Shown: positions 1 through 4,670, counted from the first letter of the stretch. The stretch is DNA of 6,231 nt from Defluviicoccus vanus (GCF_014672695.1 NZ_CP053923.1:448476-454706), one strand, 5' to 3'. Notes: generated by a model from the sequence alone, not told the origin. A program made the numbers and translations.

Positions 1-1
1 G

Positions 2-115
2 GCCGAACCCGAAGCGCCGGAGCTGCGCGAGGAGTTCCACGAAGCCGCCCAACCGCAACAGGACCGGAAAACCCCGGGCCTGGACCGCGACGACGGAATG
101 GATTTCGGAATGTAA
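2..115 (+). CDS. C-terminal end of an unidentified protein (5' truncated by window)
   Basis: An open frame enters from the left edge in frame 2 and stops at TAA 113-115, giving 37 residues. The tail is rich in Glu, Asp, Arg, Pro and Gln and ends in DRDDGMDFGM. This looks like the disordered, charged tail of a large protein. In this kind of accessory DNA a conjugative relaxase (TraA/MobA type) would be a natural left neighbour, but no catalytic motif is in view, so that is a guess from context only. The next gene, parD, starts 95 bp downstream behind its own operator, so it is probably a separate transcription unit. Confidence 0.5.
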   Translation, partial: AEPEAPELREEFHEAAQPQQDRKTPGLDRDDGMDFGM

Positions 116-161
116 GCCCATAGCCCTTGCAACTGGGCCTGCGGAAGCGCGGGCTTGCAAT

Positions 162-180
162 ATTGACAAACTTTGCCAAT
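162..180 (+). promoter_or_regulatory. Probable ParD operator overlapping a -35-like hexamer
   Basis: An inverted repeat, ATTGACAAA-C-TTTGCCAAT, has 9-bp arms with one mismatch around a central C. It contains a consensus TTGACA at 163-168 and lies about 30 bp upstream of the parD start codon. ParD antitoxins are ribbon-helix-helix proteins that repress their own operons at such palindromes, so this is the likely operator. The matching -10 box is not clear: CCATCC falls at the 17-bp spacing and TAAGAAT at 192-198 is too far for a standard spacer. Confidence 0.5.
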
Positions 181-210
181 TTCTGCCATCCTAAGAATAG
201 GAGGTGCATC

Positions 211-462
211 ATGGCGACAATGAACGTGTCCCTCCCCGATCCGATGAAGGATTGGGTGGAAGCGCAGGCAAGGTCCGGCCGCTACAGCAACGCGAGCGAC
301 TATGTGCGCGATCTGATCCGGCGCGACCAGGAACGTGCCGGCAAGCTGGCGGAACTGCAGGCGCTCCTGACGGAAGGGCTGGAAAGCGGTGTCAGTGACC
401 GGACAATCGACGAGGTGCTCAAAGCCGCCCGTGAACAGGCAAAAACTGCGCGTGGTGCATGA
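211..462 (+). CDS. parD: ParD-family type II antitoxin (intact)
   Basis: This is an 83-residue antitoxin that would bind and neutralise the ParE toxin encoded next to it and repress their shared operon. The N-terminal part (about residues 3-40) is the ribbon-helix-helix DNA-binding domain: MNVSLPDPMKDWVE forms the beta strand and first helix, and SGRYSNASDYVRDLIRR is the characteristic ParD signature. The acidic and basic C-terminal helices (about 45-83) are the toxin-binding tail. The ATG at 211 is chosen because AGGAGGTG (199-206) sits just upstream; an in-frame ATG at 220 has poorer spacing. Its TGA overlaps the toxin start as ATGA (459-462), so the two were translationally coupled. The toxin partner is disrupted by an IS, leaving this antitoxin without its cognate active toxin here. 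Confidence 0.9.
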   Translation: MATMNVSLPDPMKDWVEAQARSGRYSNASDYVRDLIRRDQERAGKLAELQALLTEGLESGVSDRTIDEVLKAAREQAKTARGA

Positions 463-606
463 GCTACAGGACAACCAAGCGAGCCGATCAGGATATCATC
501 GACATCTATGTGCATGGCGCAACAGCGTTTGGCGTCGATCAGGCCGAACGCTATCACGAGGGCATGGTCTCGGTTTTCGAGCTGCTGGCAGAAAATCCGC
601 ACCTAG
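459..606 (+). pseudogene. parE: ParE-family toxin, 5' fragment, interrupted by an IS element
   Basis: This is the first 49 codons of a ParE/RelE-superfamily toxin. It begins MSYRTTKRADQDIIDIYV, the usual ParE opening, followed by the helical hairpin ending FELLAENPHL. ATG 459 overlaps the parD stop. At codon 49 the reading frame enters the left end of an IS1182-type element and continues through 14 unrelated residues to a TAG at 648-650, so the expressed product would be a 63-residue truncated peptide. It lacks the C-terminal beta sheet and the conserved RVLHGRQD segment, which lie at 2184-2323. The remaining piece is almost certainly inactive as a toxin. Confidence 0.9.
603..606 (+). repeat. 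Left copy of CTAG target-site duplication
   Basis: CTAG abuts the outer end of the left terminal inverted repeat. The same four bases occur at 2180-2183 against the right end. Collapsing the two copies rejoins the parE reading frame exactly, which confirms this as the duplicated target and fixes the element boundaries. Confidence 0.9.
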
Positions 607-621
607 CAGCCTGTCGGACTT
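607..621 (+). repeat. Left terminal inverted repeat of the IS1182-type element
   Basis: CAGCCTGTCGGACTT matches the reverse complement of 2165-2179 at all 15 positions. The match stops beyond base 15. This end lies downstream of the transposase stop codon. Confidence 0.93.
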
Positions 622-732
622 GCGTCTCGGGCGTCGCCGGACCTGCGTAGGGATCGGTGCGTCGGCGCCTCTGTCAGCGCCATTTTGGGCGGTGCGGTCG
701 CGCTGGCGCGCCTGCGGAACTGGCCGCGCAGG

Positions 733-2148
733 CTAGACGGCGCGGCTGAGGGCGAACATCCGCTTCAGGTTCCATGCCATGGTCACAAGCCTCCACTCGC
801 CACGGGCGGCATTGAGCCCGCGCAGCAGGAACTGCCGGAACCCCAGCACGGACTTGATGATGCCAAACACTGGCTCGGGCGTCTGCTTGCGCAGGGCGTA
901 GAGCGCGCGGCCCTGCGGCGTGCGCAGCCGATACGCCATCGCCTGAACCGGGGTGGGGTCTTCGGGCGCCGGTGGCGCCGCAGCGAAGCGCTCTTGCAGG
1001 CTGAGATGATGCGCCTCGCGACCAAGTGCGATCAGCGGTTCGATCCCGCCGGCCACACAGGCCTGCACATTCGCCTCGCTGAAGTAGCCATTGTCCGCCA
1101 ACAGCATGTCCGGCCTGCCGAGCACGTCCGGCAGAGTGCCGATCTTGTCCAGCATGGGTGTAAGCTGCTGCTTGTCGTTGGGCGCCTGCACCACGTCGGC
1201 GACCACCACCAGCAGACTGCCCGCCGCCACCGCCGCCTGCGCATTGTAGCACTGCTCAAAACCGCCGCCCGCCACCGCCATGATGCGGCTTTCCTCGTCG
1301 GTCAGATTGATCTGATCCGTGGGCAGCGGCGTCGCCACCGGCGGCTTCGGCTCACGGCCCGTGGGCTTCTTGCCGGTGGCCGCTGCCTTGGCGTCCCGTG
1401 CTGCGAGTTTCGCCTGATGGTCTGCCTGCTCCCGTTCGAAGCGTTCCTTCGCGCGGGCCTCGATCTTCGCCCGGGCCTCGGCGAGCCTGGACAACCGTTC
1501 CTCACGTCGCGCCAGTTCGTCGGGGATCGACATGCCGTCAGCGATGTCCACCTGGTCCGCCGCTTCTGCCTTGGCCATGAGATCGGCCACTTCGGCCTGC
1601 AGTTGGGCCTCCAGCTTGCCCGCATGGTCATAGGACAGCGCGCTGTGCCGGCTGGCATTGGCGTGGACCTTGGTCCCGTCGAGCCCGACCGTTCCCAGCT
1701 TCAGCACGCCCATCTCGCGCGCGAGCACCAGCACCTGGACGAACAGCTTCTCGATCTGCGGCAGAAAGCGTCGGCGGAACGCGGCGATGGTGTCATGGTC
1801 CGGATGATCGTTCGCCGCGATGAAGCGGAACGCCACGCTGTCATAGGTCGCCCGCTCCAGCTTGCGGCTGGAGAACACCCCGGTGGCGTAGCCGTAGATC
1901 AGAATGCCCAGCAGAAGGCTGGGGTGGTAGGACGCTTCCCCAGAGCCACGGTAGCTGCCGGTCATCGGCCGCAGATCCAGCCCCGCGATCACCTCCACCA
2001 CGAACCGCGCCAAGTGCCGCTGCGGAAGCCACTCGTCCACCGACGGCGGCATCAGAAATCCGCTGTCGCGGTCGATCGGGCGGAAGTTGCTCATGCCGAA
2101 GAGGTCCGGGCCGGGGGCGTGAATCCATGCCCGGATTCTATAACCCAC
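733..2148 (-). CDS. IS1182-family DDE transposase
   Basis: This 471-residue transposase would cut and rejoin DNA at the element's ends. It has an N-terminal DUF772-type region (about residues 30-125: FRPIDRDSG, WLPQRHLARFVVEVI, GYATGVFSSRKLERA, FRFIAANDHPDHDTIAAFRR). A DDE RNase-H-like catalytic domain follows, with apparent acidic residues D157 in GLDGTK, D352 in LLADNGYFSEAN and E425 in TPEPVFGIIKS. A long charged, probably coiled-coil insertion (about 175-255, Ala, Glu, Arg, Lys rich) lies between the first two, as usual for this family. The listed start is GTG 2148, preceded by GAGG at a reasonable distance. ATG 2094 (MSNFRPIDRD, 453 aa) is the start I would expect from related transposases, but it has no visible ribosome binding site. 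No frameshift or internal stop is seen. Confidence 0.93.
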   Translation of the reverse strand: MGYRIRAWIHAPGPDLFGMSNFRPIDRDSGFLMPPSVDEWLPQRHLARFVVEVIAGLDLRPMTGSYRGSGEASYHPSLLLGILIYGYATGVFSSRKLERATYDSVAFRFIAANDHPDHDTIAAFRRRFLPQIEKLFVQVLVLAREMGVLKLGTVGLDGTKVHANASRHSALSYDHAGKLEAQLQAEVADLMAKAEAADQVDIADGMSIPDELARREERLSRLAEARAKIEARAKERFEREQADHQAKLAARDAKAAATGKKPTGREPKPPVATPLPTDQINLTDEESRIMAVAGGGFEQCYNAQAAVAAGSLLVVVADVVQAPNDKQQLTPMLDKIGTLPDVLGRPDMLLADNGYFSEANVQACVAGGIEPLIALGREAHHLSLQERFAAAPPAPEDPTPVQAMAYRLRTPQGRALYALRKQTPEPVFGIIKSVLGFRQFLLRGLNAARGEWRLVTMAWNLKRMFALSRAV

Positions 2149-2164
2149 AGCTCCGCCTCGCGTT

Positions 2165-2179
2165 AAGTCCGACAGGCTG
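2165..2179 (+). repeat. Right terminal inverted repeat of the IS1182-type element
   Basis: AAGTCCGACAGGCTG is a perfect 15-bp inverted match to 607-621. It lies upstream of the transposase start on the minus strand. Confidence 0.93.
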
Positions 2180-2183
2180 CTAG
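2180..2183 (+). repeat. Right copy of CTAG target-site duplication
   Basis: CTAG directly follows the right terminal repeat and duplicates 603-606. The parE coding sequence resumes immediately after it at 2184. Confidence 0.9.
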
Positions 2184-2323
2184 CCCGCGAACGCGCGGAG
2201 TTCGACCCACCGGTGCGGCTCCATCCCTATCAGGCGCACATGATCGCCTATATCATCCGGGATGACGGAATCCTGATCATCCGTGTTCTTCACGGACGGC
2301 AAGACTGGGAGCGGTACCTGTGA
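2184..2323 (+). pseudogene. parE: ParE-family toxin, 3' fragment, displaced by the IS element
   Basis: This is the remaining part of the toxin that starts at 459. Joined to base 606 after removal of the IS and one CTAG, it reads in frame as ARERAEFDPPVRLHPYQ, then the strand AHMIAYIIRDDGILIIRVLH, then GRQDWERYL and TGA at 2321-2323. The RVLHGRQD segment and the IAYII-loop-ILIIRVLH strand pair are hallmarks of ParE. The rebuilt protein is 95 residues, the normal family length. No start codon or ribosome site precedes this fragment in its new position, so it is unlikely to be translated. Confidence 0.92.
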
Positions 2324-2342
2324 TGATACGCGGTATTATCAC
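2320..2342. repeat. Inverted repeat overlapping the parE stop, between convergent genes
   Basis: GTGATGATAC-GCG-GTATTATCAC forms 10-bp arms with one mismatch and a 3-nt loop. It lies where the rightward parE remnant and the leftward DUF3800 gene converge. It could act as a bidirectional transcription end or a protein binding site. There is no clear run of T on either side, so a standard intrinsic terminator is not well supported. Confidence 0.45.
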
Positions 2343-2386
2343 CATTCCAACCACGATCACGGCACGCACGTAGATCTCCCGCATCC

Positions 2387-3514
2387 TCAGACATAACGTC
2401 CGTCGGGAAACCGTAGAAATCTATCCAACTTGTCTATGTCGTGCAGGCTGGCAACATGGTGCAAAAATGCCTGATTGGCAGAATCGGGCGCCGTGATTAA
2501 ATCACATAGCAATTTGGTATTTTTTAGAGCTGTATTACTTAACGCTAAACGATCTTTTTCAATATCTTCAGCGGATGTATTGGATAGATAGGTATGCATC
2601 TTGCCCAAAACCCCTACTATGACGTCTGAAAGCTGAATACCGGTTTCGGTCTTCGAGTCCGCGAAGCGATAATTTGTAACCGGTTCCCCTGCATCGGTCA
2701 GTGGGTTTTTCAGGAACGCATCACGGATTGTCTCCTCCAAATCCATGATATGCTCAGAGTTTTTAAAAACGGCAATGCGGTTTATGTAGAATGCGCTGAA
2801 CTCTTCTATCAGCTTGTGAGCAGGATAGCCTTCGATAAATGAAAGCTCCTCCAGCTTCCGGCCTTCTTGCAAGATGCCCTTCAACATCATGGCATTCATC
2901 GTTCTATCAAGAATGCCCGCGTTTCTCTGTACGAGTTCAATCAATTCATTCAGGAATGGTTTGCGGTTTTCCGAAGCAAGACCGGGATAATCGTAGCGCC
3001 GAAACAGATCGATCGCGAATGGCAGCTCCCTCCTGATCACCGCGGCCAGATCGCTTTTCAATAGCGCGTGATGGGGAATAAGCGACGGCACGCCGATCTT
3101 GAACAAGATAGAGTCAATTATATCGACAACCGACCAATATAATGGATCTAGTTCATGGTAGTGGATCAAAAAACCGCTATTCGCGATCCATTGTAAAAAT
3201 ATCTCCAACTTCGACGAATCTATAATGTCCATGAATTCACCCTTGGCAACGTGTTTGAGCTTGAGTTCATCGGCTGAGTCCTGGATACGCATAGCTTGGC
3301 GTAGAGTACTTACGTCAATTGGGCGAGGACGCCCTTCATGGGCTATTCCACCGAGAATAAACACTTTAAGCTCTGCGACATTGAGGCCGCGATCGTCAAT
3401 GTGAAGCTTACGAATATTGTTCGTCTCATCATGATAAAATGTATAAATATTATCTGCACCCGATAAACAAAACATTTGTATTTGTGGATCTCGTATTTCG
3501 TTAACATCCAACAC
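2387..3514 (-). CDS. DUF3800-type protein, partner gene of a ParD-like antitoxin
   Basis: This 375-residue protein is read from GTG 3514, which has GGGG eight bases upstream. TTG 3511 and ATG 3475 (362 aa, no visible ribosome site) are alternatives. Features match the DUF3800 family, thought to have an RNase-H-like fold with acidic metal-binding residues and no established biochemical role that I know of. The N-terminal strand YTFYHDETNN carries the Asp-Glu pair (about residues 29-30). The C-terminal motif RFADSKTETGIQLSDVIVG (about 283-301) corresponds to the family's 'DS...GIQLADLIAG' pattern, with Asp 297 and Asp 286. The middle is helical with no evident membrane segment. It lies 16 nt after the ParD-like gene, where a ParE toxin normally sits, so it probably shares that operon's promoter and control. 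The gene is much more AT-rich than its surroundings, suggesting separate acquisition. A toxin or defence nuclease role is inferred, not shown. Confidence 0.75.
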   Translation of the reverse strand: MLDVNEIRDPQIQMFCLSGADNIYTFYHDETNNIRKLHIDDRGLNVAELKVFILGGIAHEGRPRPIDVSTLRQAMRIQDSADELKLKHVAKGEFMDIIDSSKLEIFLQWIANSGFLIHYHELDPLYWSVVDIIDSILFKIGVPSLIPHHALLKSDLAAVIRRELPFAIDLFRRYDYPGLASENRKPFLNELIELVQRNAGILDRTMNAMMLKGILQEGRKLEELSFIEGYPAHKLIEEFSAFYINRIAVFKNSEHIMDLEETIRDAFLKNPLTDAGEPVTNYRFADSKTETGIQLSDVIVGVLGKMHTYLSNTSAEDIEKDRLALSNTALKNTKLLCDLITAPDSANQAFLHHVASLHDIDKLDRFLRFPDGRYV

Positions 3515-3530
3515 AATATTTACCCCGCAC

Positions 3531-3776
3531 TCATTGACTGCCCTCTTTGCTCTTCCTGTCGAGGAAGCGGTCGAAATCAAGAGGCGTCGAAAGACCGCTC
3601 TGCTCGCCCTCGATAAGGGCGTTCCTGAGCGTTGCGAGCTTGAGTTCATGTTCCTCAAGCAGGCGTAACCCCGCGCGGACAACCTCGCTGGTCGAACCGA
3701 AGCGCCCTTGCGCAACCTGGTGCTCGACAAAGCTGGTAAAATGCTCCCCAAGCGAGATGGACGTATTCTTAGCCAT
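3531..3776 (-). CDS. parD: ParD-like ribbon-helix-helix antitoxin, not paired with ParE
   Basis: This is an 81-residue ParD-family protein beginning MAKNTSISLGEHFTSFVEHQ. The ribbon-helix-helix domain covers about residues 3-45, including GRFGSTSEVVRAGLRLLEEHE. The C-terminal tail (about 46-81: LRNALIEGEQSGLSTPLDFDRFL) is the part that usually wraps around ParE. Length and motifs are normal. ATG 3776 is preceded by GGAG (3784-3787) and a strong promoter/operator region, and the much longer upstream extension of this frame is not coding. The usual parE gene is missing downstream; instead a DUF3800-type gene follows after 16 nt. The TGA stop overlaps an ATG (ATGA at 3531-3534) that opens only a 4-codon ORF, as if a former toxin start remained. 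By family it should bind DNA as a dimer and repress its own operon; which protein it neutralises is open. Confidence 0.87.
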   Translation of the reverse strand: MAKNTSISLGEHFTSFVEHQVAQGRFGSTSEVVRAGLRLLEEHELKLATLRNALIEGEQSGLSTPLDFDRFLDRKSKEGSQ

Positions 3777-3797
3777 GATTGATCTCCAAGCGATACC

Positions 3798-3824
3798 ATA
3801 CCAATATATAATATTTATTGGTAT
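3798..3824. promoter_or_regulatory. Operator-like inverted repeat in the parD/DUF3800 promoter
   Basis: Perfect 9-bp arms, ATACCAATA (3798-3806) and TATTGGTAT (3816-3824), flank a 9-bp AT-only spacer. A further ATACC half-site sits directly beside the first arm at 3793-3797, giving a small array of half-sites. The repeat covers the -10 box and most of the spacer of the minus-strand promoter, so a bound repressor would block RNA polymerase. The adjacent ParD-like protein is the obvious candidate repressor. Confidence 0.7.
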
Positions 3825-3831
3825 ACAGCAA
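3803..3831 (-). promoter_or_regulatory. Promoter for the parD-like / DUF3800 operon
   Basis: Read on the minus strand, TTGCTG (3826-3831) is followed by a 17-bp spacer and TATATT (3803-3808), close to the sigma-70-type consensus. Transcription would start around 3796, about 20 nt before the ATG at 3776, with GGAG in between. It overlaps the inverted repeat at 3798-3824. Confidence 0.65.
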
Positions 3832-3850
3832 GCCGCCGTTGTTCCCGCCT

Positions 3851-4066
3851 CCAGGGACGGTCCCTGGTCGCCGTGCAGGGGGCGAAACCTCTGCCGCAGG
3901 TCCAAGCGGCGCACGCCGGGCTTGCCCCGCCGAAGCCTTCGGCGAAGGCGGGTCGATGGGAATGCAAAGGGAGAACCGACATCTCCCTTGCTCGAAGCCG
4001 GTGGCGAAACACCGGTCGTGGTCCAGCGGCGAAACGCTGGCGCGCATCCAATCCGCGAAGGGTTGG
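3851..4066. repeat. Dense array of short hairpins, several with a GCGAAA loop
   Basis: Six hairpins follow one another. CCAGGGAC-G-GTCCCTGG (3851-3867). A 7-bp stem with one G:T pair and loop GCGAAA (3875-3894). A nested pair with outer arms CCCGCC/GGCGGG (3926-3952) and two mutually exclusive inner folds. Arms AAGGGAGA/TCTCCCTT (3967-3989). CCGGTG-GCGAAA-CACCGG (3998-4015). CCAGCG-GCGAAA-CGCTGG (4023-4040). A seventh, CCAATCC-GCGAA-GGGTTGG, is at 4048-4066. The last three start exactly 25 nt apart with 7-nt linkers. Arms differ between units while loops are kept, which points to conserved structure rather than simple sequence copying. No credible protein reads through it. It could be a structured RNA, a single-stranded DNA element or a cluster of palindromic repeats. 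Confidence 0.65.
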
Positions 4067-4200
4067 TCTCCATGACATGGTCAGGGGTCCAGTGGGGCAG
4101 GAACGCCCCCTGGTCGATGGGGTCCAGGGGAGAGCGAATTCGCCCCGGTCTCAATGAAATTGTCATGGGGTTTTCAGGGGAGCAGGAACGCTTCCCTGAA
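4065..4200. repeat. Two diverged copies of a hairpin unit with AGGAAC loop
   Basis: Copy 1 starts at GGTCTC 4065 and copy 2 at GGTCTC 4147. Both continue with a TG.CATGG block and TCAGGGG, then a hairpin whose loop is AGGAAC. In copy 1 the hairpin is CCAG-T-GGGGC / GCCCC-CTGG (4089-4113, one bulged T). In copy 2 it is an 11-bp stem at 4173-4200 with a single G:T pair. Stem sequences differ but remain paired and the loop is identical, consistent with an old tandem duplication of about 82-85 bp kept as structure. Confidence 0.6.
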
Positions 4201-4207
4201 TGGCGAT

Positions 4208-4263
4208 GCAACGGCCAGACGTTGCGCTGGCGCGGGATCGGGTTCAATGCCCGGAACGCGCCA
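4208..4263. repeat. Two further hairpins, the second resembling a tRNA T-arm minihelix
   Basis: GCAACG-GCCAGA-CGTTGC (4208-4225) has perfect 6-bp arms. Next, TGGCGCG (4228-4234) pairs with CGCGCCA (4257-4263) and encloses CGGG-TTCAATG-CCCG (4239-4253). The 7-nt loop TTCAATG resembles a tRNA T-loop, but no D-arm, anticodon arm or matching acceptor strand is present, so this is not a tRNA gene. Confidence 0.5.
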
Positions 4264-4306
4264 CAGGCCGGGGGGATCCAACGGGGGCGCGCAGCGGGAC
4301 CCCTTG

Positions 4307-4340
4307 GCAAGATGGTGTTGTAGTACAACACACATCTTGC
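4307..4340. repeat. Nearly perfect 34-nt hairpin
   Basis: GCAAGATG (4307-4314) pairs with CATCTTGC (4333-4340), and inside it GTGTTGTA-G-TACAACAC (4315-4331) is a perfect palindrome around a central G. The only flaw in the 16-bp stem is one unpaired A at 4332. The centre, TTGTAGTACAA, fits the TNGTNNNACNA pattern known for FadR-type GntR regulators, though that match is short. There is no T-run after it, so a terminator is unlikely on the plus strand. It is the longest palindrome in the window and marks the end of the hairpin-rich block. Confidence 0.65.
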
Positions 4341-4342
4341 AG

Positions 4343-4382
4343 TGCGCCTTATGATGAGGGGCGAAGCGCCATAAAAGGCACT
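4343..4382. repeat. Small hairpin containing GCGAAGC
   Basis: GGCG-AAG-CGCC (4360-4370) lies inside weaker outer pairing of AGTGC (4341-4345) with GCACT (4378-4382) and TTAT with ATAA. The core GCGAAGC (4361-4367) is the sequence known to form an exceptionally stable DNA mini-hairpin. The outer stem has mismatches and is only suggestive. Confidence 0.35.
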
Positions 4383-4394
4383 GGAGGGCGCTGA

Positions 4395-4670
4395 ATGACG
4401 GGCGGCTCCGATGCACGGACAGGAAGCACCGGCCTCTCCGCCCTGCCCGACGCTTACCACAAACACCGGCGCGTGACGATGGGTCGCGGACGTTGCCGTC
4501 AGCACCCCGGCCCGCGTTCGTCGGCCATCGCCTTTGGTCGGTCCCCTCAAAGCGGGCCGGTTGCCGTCAGGCAAGCCGGACGGGGAATTTTGCGCGACGT
4601 CGTGGCATCGCTCAAAATGGATGGAAATGGACGGACAAATGGATGGAGGCATAGGATGGCCAGGGCGTAG
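4395..4670 (+). CDS. Possible small basic protein, unrecognised
   Basis: This is a 91-residue ORF from ATG 4395 to TAG 4670. Its main support is a good ribosome binding site, GGAGGG (4383-4388), six bases before the ATG. The product is Arg- and Gly-rich with no recognisable domain, signal peptide or membrane segment (for example TGLSALPDAYHKHRR and RGILRDVVASLKMDGNG). Its composition is what chance translation of GC-rich DNA gives, and it overlaps repeats at 4492-4570 and 4615-4646. It sits directly downstream of the hairpin block and upstream of the phd promoter. It may be real, or this may be intergenic DNA. Confidence 0.25.
   Translation: MTGGSDARTGSTGLSALPDAYHKHRRVTMGRGRCRQHPGPRSSAIAFGRSPQSGPVAVRQAGRGILRDVVASLKMDGNGRTNGWRHRMARA
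4557..4579. repeat. Hairpin with 9-bp stem and GTCA loop
   Basis: CCGGTTGCC (4557-4565) pairs with GGCAA-G-CCGG (4570-4579) around GTCA, with one bulged G. The 11-mer GTTGCCGTCAG here (4560-4570) also occurs at 4492-4502 in the same orientation. Confidence 0.4.
4615..4646 (+). repeat. Three tandem copies of AAATGGAYGG
   Basis: AAATGGATGG (4615-4624), AAATGGACGG (4625-4634) and AAATGGATGG (4637-4646) follow one another with 0- and 2-base gaps. They lie about 45-75 bp upstream of the phd -35 box. The copies are too few and too short to call iterons; they could be regulator sites or simple-sequence drift. Confidence 0.45.

Larger units (their letters stand above)
607..2179 (-). mobile_element. 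IS1182-family insertion sequence, complete, 1573 bp
   Basis: This complete element is bounded by perfect 15-bp terminal inverted repeats (CAGCCTGTCGGACTT at 607-621 and its reverse complement at 2165-2179), with a CTAG duplication outside each end. It holds one transposase gene on the minus strand. The transposase occupies most of the length, leaving 126 bp at the left end and 31 bp between its longest possible start and the right end. It has inserted into the parE toxin gene at codon 49 and opposite to its direction. Intact ends and an intact transposase suggest a recent and possibly still mobile copy. The family assignment rests on the protein; the ends were read directly. Confidence 0.92.

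Noticed and set aside
114..156. Terminator after the left-edge gene (AAGCCC ... GGGCTT)
   Set aside because: The arms are only 6 bp with a 31-nt interior and no T-run; too weak to annotate.
685..2166. Long plus-strand open frame of 493 codons
   Set aside because: It is the antisense shadow of the IS1182-type transposase, which has clear DDE motifs on the other strand; the plus-strand product is Arg/His/Leu-rich with no domain.
3515..3799. Open extension of the DUF3800 frame through the parD gene
   Set aside because: It is out-of-frame reading of parD with Arg/Ser-rich translation. Family similarity begins only after about 3514.
3998..4066. CRISPR-like array
   Set aside because: The 25-nt period is regular, but the units are different palindromes with 7-nt linkers, not identical repeats with unique spacers, and no cas gene is present.
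4228..4270. tRNA gene
   Set aside because: Only a T-arm-like loop is present; D-arm, anticodon arm and a matching acceptor strand are missing.
3547..4323. 258-codon plus-strand frame antisense to parD and through the hairpins
   Set aside because: No recognisable domain, it crosses many palindromes, and it overlaps a certain gene on the other strand; typical chance frame in GC-rich DNA.
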